DNA of 39,847 nucleotides from Acidobacteriota bacterium (GTDB lineage: Bacteria; Acidobacteriota; Blastocatellia; Pyrinomonadales; Pyrinomonadaceae): contig JAFAOW010000029.1 in the NCBI GenBank assembly GCA_019247455.1, forward strand, positions 1-39,847, read 5' to 3'. Each line of letters starts with the position of its first letter. The first letter of the stretch is position 1. The notes beneath the pieces are model-generated. The model was not told where the DNA came from. It did no database searches and saw only the letters and a list, made by a program, of their open reading frames with translations. A program made the translations under genes and the position numbers. Below are positions 34,782 to 39,847 of this stretch, in pieces.

Positions 34782-35445
34782 AGGAAGCGATCAAAGCGGC
34801 ATGACCCTCTTCGCCGTGATGGCGGTCATGGCGATCTTTGCGGTGGGTTTGCTCGCCGTCGCGCCGACAGTACAGCAGGAGATCCAGCGGGAGAAGGAAG
34901 AAGAGTCGATAATGCGCGGCGAGGAGATCGCCGAAGCTATTCGTCAGTACGTCGAATTTTACCGCGGGGCAAAACTACCTAATTCGATGGATGACCTTTT
35001 GGAAGGCCTACCCCAGGGCACGCATAACCGGATGATCCTGCGCCCGTCCGCCGCCACCGACCCGTTGAGTGCAGATGGGCACTGGCGGCTGATCCAGGCT
35101 GACGTGGATTCATTAGCCAGCTTCGCCCGGCGTGTGCAGCGTTTCAATGACGGAGTCCTCCCGAATAATCCGAGCCCGACCTTCGACCGCTACACACTTG
35201 TTCTGCAGAATTCGCTCAATCTCGACACAGATGAGGACAGCACCGCTCCTGACGACACGTTTGATACTGTTACGGATAATCAGCCGTTCATCGGGGTAGC
35301 AAGCCAAAGCAAAATGAGGTCTGTGATCTCGTACTACGGCATCGAGAACCACTCGAAGTGGATATTCACCCCGCTCTTTCGTGGAACGGGCCGCCAACGC
35401 ATCGGCGGGGTCCAGCCGCCGCGGCCGCCAACGCCAGTTCGGTAG
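34759..35445 (+). CDS. Pseudopilin-like protein lacking Glu5
   Basis: With the ATG at 34759 the leader is MTAVRTNKGSDQSG, cut after Gly before MTLFAVMAVMAIFAVGLL, the prepilin-peptidase type of signal. Residue +5, normally Glu, is Ala. A long amphipathic helix (KEEESIMRGEEIAEAIRQYVEFY) and a globular C-terminal domain follow. The absence of Glu5 is typical of tip pseudopilins such as GspK, so a minor or initiating role is possible. Start codons at 34747, 34753 and 34756 are alternatives. The gene overlaps the PilP-like gene by at least 23 bases. Its stop directly abuts the stop of the convergent M20 gene. Confidence 0.78.
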   Translation: MTAVRTNKGSDQSGMTLFAVMAVMAIFAVGLLAVAPTVQQEIQREKEEESIMRGEEIAEAIRQYVEFYRGAKLPNSMDDLLEGLPQGTHNRMILRPSAATDPLSADGHWRLIQADVDSLASFARRVQRFNDGVLPNNPSPTFDRYTLVLQNSLNLDTDEDSTAPDDTFDTVTDNQPFIGVASQSKMRSVISYYGIENHSKWIFTPLFRGTGRQRIGGVQPPRPPTPVR

Positions 35446-36734
35446 TTACTTCGTAAAATCAAACACTATATTGCAAAAGGCCTTGACGCCAACGTCGAGA
35501 CGGCTATCATCTATGTAGAAGTCAGGCGTGTGGTGGTCCGGGGCCTTCGCAGGGTCTTGACCTTTCGGCATTCCTCCCAAGTAGAAGAAGAAAGCGGGCG
35601 CTTTTGAACCATAGTACGCAAAATCCTCGGCGCCGGTGACCCAGCGGATCTGATCCACATTCTCTTTTCCCGCAGCCTTTTCAAGCGAAGGCACCATTTT
35701 CCTTACAAGTGCCGGATCGTTGTACGTGATCGGGGTCTTGCTCTCGATCAAGACCTCAGCCGTTGCGCCGGCGCTCTCCGCGATCTTGGTCGCCGTAAGC
35801 TTGATCCTGTCTAGAACAGATCTCCGCACGTCGACGTCGAGAGTTCGTATCGTCCCAGCCATGGTAAGCTCCTCCGGAATGATGTTTTCGCGAACGCCGC
35901 CGTTGATCTTTCCAACCGTGATCACGACAGGGGATTTTGTCAGCTCGCTCTCTCGCGAGACGATCATTTGCAAGCCGGTGTAGATCTGTGACGCGACAGC
36001 AATAGGGTCAACGCTGTTCCATGGATAAGCCCCGTGCGAACCCTTACCCTTGACCTTGATGGTGAACCAGTCACTCGCCGCCATGAATCCCTGAGATTTC
36101 CAGCCGATCTTTCCGATCTCGATCTGGGCCGCAATGTGCAGACCGAAAACTGCATCGATCTTCGGTTGTCCATCACACCTTCCTTGACCATATCGGCGGC
36201 GCCGCCCGTTTCGCCGACGGGGGCCCCCTCCTCAGCCGGCTGAAATATGAAGACCACCGTTCCCGGCACCTCAGCCCGCATTTCCGATAGCACCTTTGCA
36301 GTGCCGAGCAGCATAGCAACATGACTGTCGTGACCGCAGGCGTGCATCACGCCAACCGTCTGGCCGTTGTATTCGGTCGTCACCGTCGATCTGAAAGGTA
36401 CGTTAACCCGCTCGGTCAGCGGCAACGCGTCCATATCGGCGCGGAGGCCGACGACGGCACCGGGTCTGCCGCCTTTAAGGATCCCCACAACCCCGGTTTT
36501 GGCGATCCCAGTTCGCACCTCTATCCCGAACTCCCGCAGTTTGCTGGCAATTAGCTTTGAGGTCTCTACCTCACGATTTCCTAACTCAGGATGCTGGTGA
36601 ATATACCTGCGCCATTCGATGACCTGGGGAAGCACCTTTGCGGCGGCTGTATCGATCTCTTTGCTCATGTCGATCGCAAAAATTGGAGTGAAACACGACG
36701 CAATGATCAGCGCCGCACAAACGAAATTCTTCAT
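35446..36734 (-). pseudogene. M20-family amidohydrolase, interrupted by a one-base frameshift
   Basis: Two consecutive frames together encode one secreted metallo-amidohydrolase (IAA-amino-acid hydrolase/aminoacylase type, about 430 residues). The first (from ATG 36734, AAAGAGG upstream) has a signal peptide MKNFVCAALIIASC...FA, then HACGHDSH and PAEEGAPVGETGG. The second begins in frame around GLHIAAQIEIGKIGWK and carries VTGAEDFAYYG and the C-terminal metal His of DHHTPDFYID. The frames meet near 36161-36170. Restoring one missing base there (GACAACC-CGAAG on the coding strand) gives DNPKIDAVFGLH, the conserved family sequence. It is either a recent inactivating mutation or an assembly error. 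All metal ligands are otherwise present. Confidence 0.85.
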
Positions 36735-36866
36735 AAATGCCTCTTTAACGGAAGGATGGGTCAATTGTACCCGCGCGAGTACGAAATGCAATCCAAACCT
36801 CTCTAGTCCTTTTCGAATTCGTATCGAGCGCCGCTGCAGGCAAAGCGAGGTTTGATAATGTGATCG

Positions 36867-38885
36867 CTAAGGCGAGACCTTTGCCTCGGGAAGTTTATAG
36901 AGCTCTTGTGCGCCGGGATCAGCGAGATCCCTCCTGACGAGCAGGACTAGATCGACACCGGGACGAAGCGGATAGACTCCCACAAAAACATAATGGGCCG
37001 AGTACCGCTTGATCACCTCCTGATCCTGGTCGGGCTTCTTCGCGAGGATCATTTCAGCGGTAGAGGAATCTACCAGTTGTCCATGGAAGAGGGCCTGATC
37101 ATAATCGTTCAGGTACCAGGTCAGGGGCCAGTAATCGGGCGAGACGATGTTGATCGTCGAGCTTTTGCCTTTGTCGCTCTTGGCCGCATAGTGGTCGATC
37201 TGTTTTACGAGATCAAGAAAGCCGCGCTTTGTGTGAGCGTATACGTAAGCCATCTCTTCATCGTCATACCTCACAAAGCTCAATTGATAAGTTTGATAGG
37301 TCAGGACAAAGGCGGCCAAAACGGCGAGAAAGCCTCCCGCGACCTTTAGCGTCGTCGCACGGGAGGTGATCAGTTCGTTCAGCCCGTACCCCGCGATAAG
37401 GCACATCGGGAGAATAAAGCTGAGGTCGAGCCAAGGGGTCTTGTACGGAATGATCGTATAGGCTACGAAAAGACCCACCGCCCACGCAGCCGTGAATATC
37501 GCGAACCGATGCTTACCCCGCACGAGCGCGATCAGTACGCCAAGCGTCGAAAGAATGTAGACCGGCGATTCGACCTTCATCCCCCATTTCAGATAGGCGA
37601 GGTATCCGTTTTGTGTGTGGTCCTTGCTTCCAGTCTTCGTCCAAATGGTGTAGGCCTCGATCGCTTTGCTTACACCCTCGGCGTATGTGAAGTACGAAGT
37701 AAAGAAGAGGATGATGAGATAAATGAATGTCGTCGTGCAGGCAGCAGCGATCAATATTGCGTCGGCGTTCCTCCCCAACCCCGCGGTAAAGGCGGGCCAA
37801 GTCAATTCGACCGGTTCCTCGATACCACTGTCATTCGTACGCTGAAGGTCAAGCAGCAGGGATATCCATGCTGCCGCTGACACAATGATCAAAAGGATGA
37901 TCGAGTAAAAGACAAAATTCTCAGGGGCCCGCGCCGGGTTAAAAAAGTTGTCATTGAGCCAGCGCCAGGCAGCCGCCAGCTCGTATCTGTAATAGAGAGC
38001 TGCCAGTAAGGCGGCGGCATGAACGGCGAAAATTATCCTGGAGCCGTTCCGATCAAAAGCGCGTCCATTCCTGATGCCCCTCCAGATCCAAACGGCTAGG
38101 CATGAGATCGCCATCGTGCCCAGCGTAATAAAGCCTGTTTCCTTGGTCGCAAAAAGAAGCGCTACAGAAGCGGCCGCGAGGATCAGGTAGATCGGCCGGC
38201 CGCTGTCCCAGGCCGCGAGCATTCTTGTCACCGTGTAGATCAGCCCCGCCTCGACCAAGAAGAATAAGGTCCGCAGCGACCACAACAAGATCCCGCTATC
38301 GCCCCCCAGGAAGGCCGCCAGCGTCATCGCCGATGGCAGGAATCCGACCACCAGAAGCAGCACCATCCAACCGATCGCAAACGGGCCCACCCTTTGTTTT
38401 TCGATAAAGAAAAGCACTGCGACCACAAAGGCCAGACTTAGAAATACAAAGATCATCTCGTGAATGAAATACCGCGAGATGAAGACCATTCCCGGCGACA
38501 GTGCAAGGAAGAGCGCTGCAAACAAGCTGCCTACGTCTCCCAGATACCTTCGCAAAAAGAGAGCGAGCGCAACGGTGAGCACGCCAAAAACGGCGACGCT
38601 CATCCGAACCGGGATCGTCTGAAGCCCGAATACCTTGGCAAAGAAAAGCGATACGTAATATAGCGTCGGGCCGTGATAGTTCGCGGGATCGTATTTGTAA
38701 ACTCCGTCGTTGAAAAGGTTCTTGAGGAAAAAACCGTTGACGCCTTCGTCATGGTGAAATGGTTTTAGGCCGAGATCATAAAATCGCAGAAAGGCTGAGA
38801 CCAGCACAATGGCCGCTCCGCTTGCGAGCCAAACGCGGTCGTTCATCTTCCACTGTTGTTGAGAGGCGGTGTCCGCTGGGGTCAT
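36867..38885 (-). CDS. Agl23/TIGR03663-like multi-TM glycosyltransferase-family protein
   Basis: This is a 672-residue protein with about twelve or more TM helices. Near the N-terminus it has LKPFHHDEGVNGFF and YKYDPANYHGPTLYY, the acidic first-loop motif (HHDE and YHGP) of the TIGR03663 / Agl23 family, related to PMT-type GT-C transferases that use lipid-linked sugars. A soluble C-terminal domain begins near residue 540. Its start ATG overlaps the stop of the upstream gene (ATGA), so the two are co-translated. The acceptor is unknown; cell-envelope glycan or protein glycosylation is plausible. Confidence 0.82.
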   Translation of the reverse strand: MTPADTASQQQWKMNDRVWLASGAAIVLVSAFLRFYDLGLKPFHHDEGVNGFFLKNLFNDGVYKYDPANYHGPTLYYVSLFFAKVFGLQTIPVRMSVAVFGVLTVALALFLRRYLGDVGSLFAALFLALSPGMVFISRYFIHEMIFVFLSLAFVVAVLFFIEKQRVGPFAIGWMVLLLVVGFLPSAMTLAAFLGGDSGILLWSLRTLFFLVEAGLIYTVTRMLAAWDSGRPIYLILAAASVALLFATKETGFITLGTMAISCLAVWIWRGIRNGRAFDRNGSRIIFAVHAAALLAALYYRYELAAAWRWLNDNFFNPARAPENFVFYSIILLIIVSAAAWISLLLDLQRTNDSGIEEPVELTWPAFTAGLGRNADAILIAAACTTTFIYLIILFFTSYFTYAEGVSKAIEAYTIWTKTGSKDHTQNGYLAYLKWGMKVESPVYILSTLGVLIALVRGKHRFAIFTAAWAVGLFVAYTIIPYKTPWLDLSFILPMCLIAGYGLNELITSRATTLKVAGGFLAVLAAFVLTYQTYQLSFVRYDDEEMAYVYAHTKRGFLDLVKQIDHYAAKSDKGKSSTINIVSPDYWPLTWYLNDYDQALFHGQLVDSSTAEMILAKKPDQDQEVIKRYSAHYVFVGVYPLRPGVDLVLLVRRDLADPGAQELYKLPEAKVSP

Positions 38886-39847
38886 TTCACCTTATAGACT
38901 CGATATTGGCCGGATTCGGCCACGATCGGATACTTGCGCCAAACGTCTTCGTTCGCTTTCAGGTCATTCCGCTCGACGGGCGAAACAAGTACGTAATCGA
39001 TATTGTATTTTCGCAAAAGGATTTCGGCCACGCCACCGCCGCCGTATATACGTTTTACATCGTCTTCGCGGGGCAAATAGTCGATGCCATGCGAGGCCAA
39101 ATGGCCGCTGTATCGCATCAACGACTGCCGGCCCGAAAGCACGACCGCCGAATTATATGTTGGGGCATTCAAAAAGAGAGCCTTCGCTGGCGTCTGCTGC
39201 TTTATCATTTCAGCGACCTGAACCGCGTCCTGATCAAAGACCTTGTACTTGATCTGTCCTGACACCGTACGCCAGACATCAAGCGAACCCGCAAATATCA
39301 GTGTTACAAAACACGCACACGCGGCAGCCGCCAACAGCTTCTTTCGCTCCCACATCCACGCTAGCAGCCACGCGATCAAGGGCAGCGAACCGACGTACCA
39401 GTAGATCAGGATCTTGATGTTGTCCCACTCCCAGGGCGCGAGTTTTGCGACATTCGACAAAATAAAAAGAAACGCGAATGGAATATAAAACATAAGAAGC
39501 AGCTGAGTTTTGCCTTTTTCTTCTTGTCTTTTTCCTCCGTCTTCGTGTTTGAGCCCTTGCGTTGAAAACATCACGCAGGCCGCCGCCAGTATCAGCGGAA
39601 TAACGAGGCCGGTATTCTTCAACCAAAACCAAAAGAAATTCATCTCACCCTTGTCCCAACCAAAAAAGAACTCGAAGAATTTCGTCGTCTCGGTCGCGCT
39701 GCCTGTAAGCGACCAGATCAGCTCCGGCAGTGCGATGATCGCCACGCCGGCGCCGAATGCAAGCCACTCCTTCCACAGGCGGAGCCGCATCAAGGATAGA
39801 AACCCCGTTACCACGAAAAGCACAACGAGGCTGTGCAGATGTATCAA
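38882..39847 (-). CDS. Multi-TM glycosyltransferase-like membrane protein, C-terminal part (runs off the window)
   Basis: At least 321 codons are visible and the frame continues past the right edge, so the N-terminus is missing. The visible part has about seven TM helices, then a soluble tail (from about visible residue 200) with IDYLPREDDVKRIYGGGG and YNIDYVLVSPVERNDLK. This layout, GT-C membrane body plus a small periplasmic domain holding a final RVYKV strand, is seen in membrane glycosyltransferases and related envelope proteins. It overlaps the Agl23-like gene by four bases, so they likely act together. Confidence 0.7.
   Translation of the reverse strand: MIHLHSLVVLFVVTGFLSLMRLRLWKEWLAFGAGVAIIALPELIWSLTGSATETTKFFEFFFGWDKGEMNFFWFWLKNTGLVIPLILAAACVMFSTQGLKHEDGGKRQEEKGKTQLLLMFYIPFAFLFILSNVAKLAPWEWDNIKILIYWYVGSLPLIAWLLAWMWERKKLLAAAACACFVTLIFAGSLDVWRTVSGQIKYKVFDQDAVQVAEMIKQQTPAKALFLNAPTYNSAVVLSGRQSLMRYSGHLASHGIDYLPREDDVKRIYGGGGVAEILLRKYNIDYVLVSPVERNDLKANEDVWRKYPIVAESGQYRVYKVK

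Overview
This 39.8 kb window looks chromosomal and comes from a Gram-negative bacterium. It has a TamB-like and BamA-like envelope pair, signal peptides and type IV pilus assembly proteins. Long spacers, expanded core proteins, an Agl23-like membrane protein and abundant c-di-GMP genes fit Acidobacteriota (Blastocatellia-like). That placement is inference from gene content and style, not from a search. I see no tRNA, rRNA, insertion sequence, phage gene or CRISPR array.

Region 1 (1-12.75 kb, + strand) is the classic ribosomal protein / RNA polymerase block: nusG (3' end), rplK, rplA, rplJ, rplL, rpoB, rpoC, ending at a good intrinsic terminator. It departs from the textbook block in several ways. 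Two different long inverted repeats sit in spacers (nusG-rplK and rplJ-rplL), and a short tandem repeat sits in the rplK-rplA spacer. L10 has a 66-residue Ala/Glu/Pro tail. A secreted 127-residue protein gene lies between rplL and rpoB. RpoB carries an eight-cysteine insert that looks like two zinc ribbons. A 75-residue two-TM membrane protein gene lies between rpoB and rpoC and overlaps the rpoC start by one base.

Region 2 (12.7-24.1 kb) holds a convergent MFS transporter and a 620-base spacer with an operator-like palindrome and a decayed small gene. After these comes a + strand run: a RibBA homologue whose GTP cyclohydrolase II half has lost its zinc ligands, then a TamB-like protein and a BamA/TamA-like outer-membrane protein with at least six POTRA-like repeats.

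Region 3 (24.1-32 kb) is a signalling and accessory stretch. It contains three different GGDEF proteins, each with an intact GGDEF and an RxxD inhibitory site. One of them is fused to an HD-GYP domain that lacks key metal ligands. Between and beside them lie a LysW-like zinc-ribbon protein, a PfkB-family kinase, a dienelactone-hydrolase-family enzyme and a radical SAM protein with a Cys-rich C-terminus.

Region 4 (32.2-35.4 kb) is a tightly overlapping PilN-PilO-PilP-like-pseudopilin cassette. The PilP-like protein contains an extra IPT/TIG-like domain, and neither pilM nor pilQ is adjacent. Region 5 (35.4-39.8 kb, - strand) holds an M20 amidohydrolase gene broken by a single-base frameshift, an Agl23/TIGR03663-like multi-TM protein, and the 3' part of a second multi-TM gene that runs off the window.
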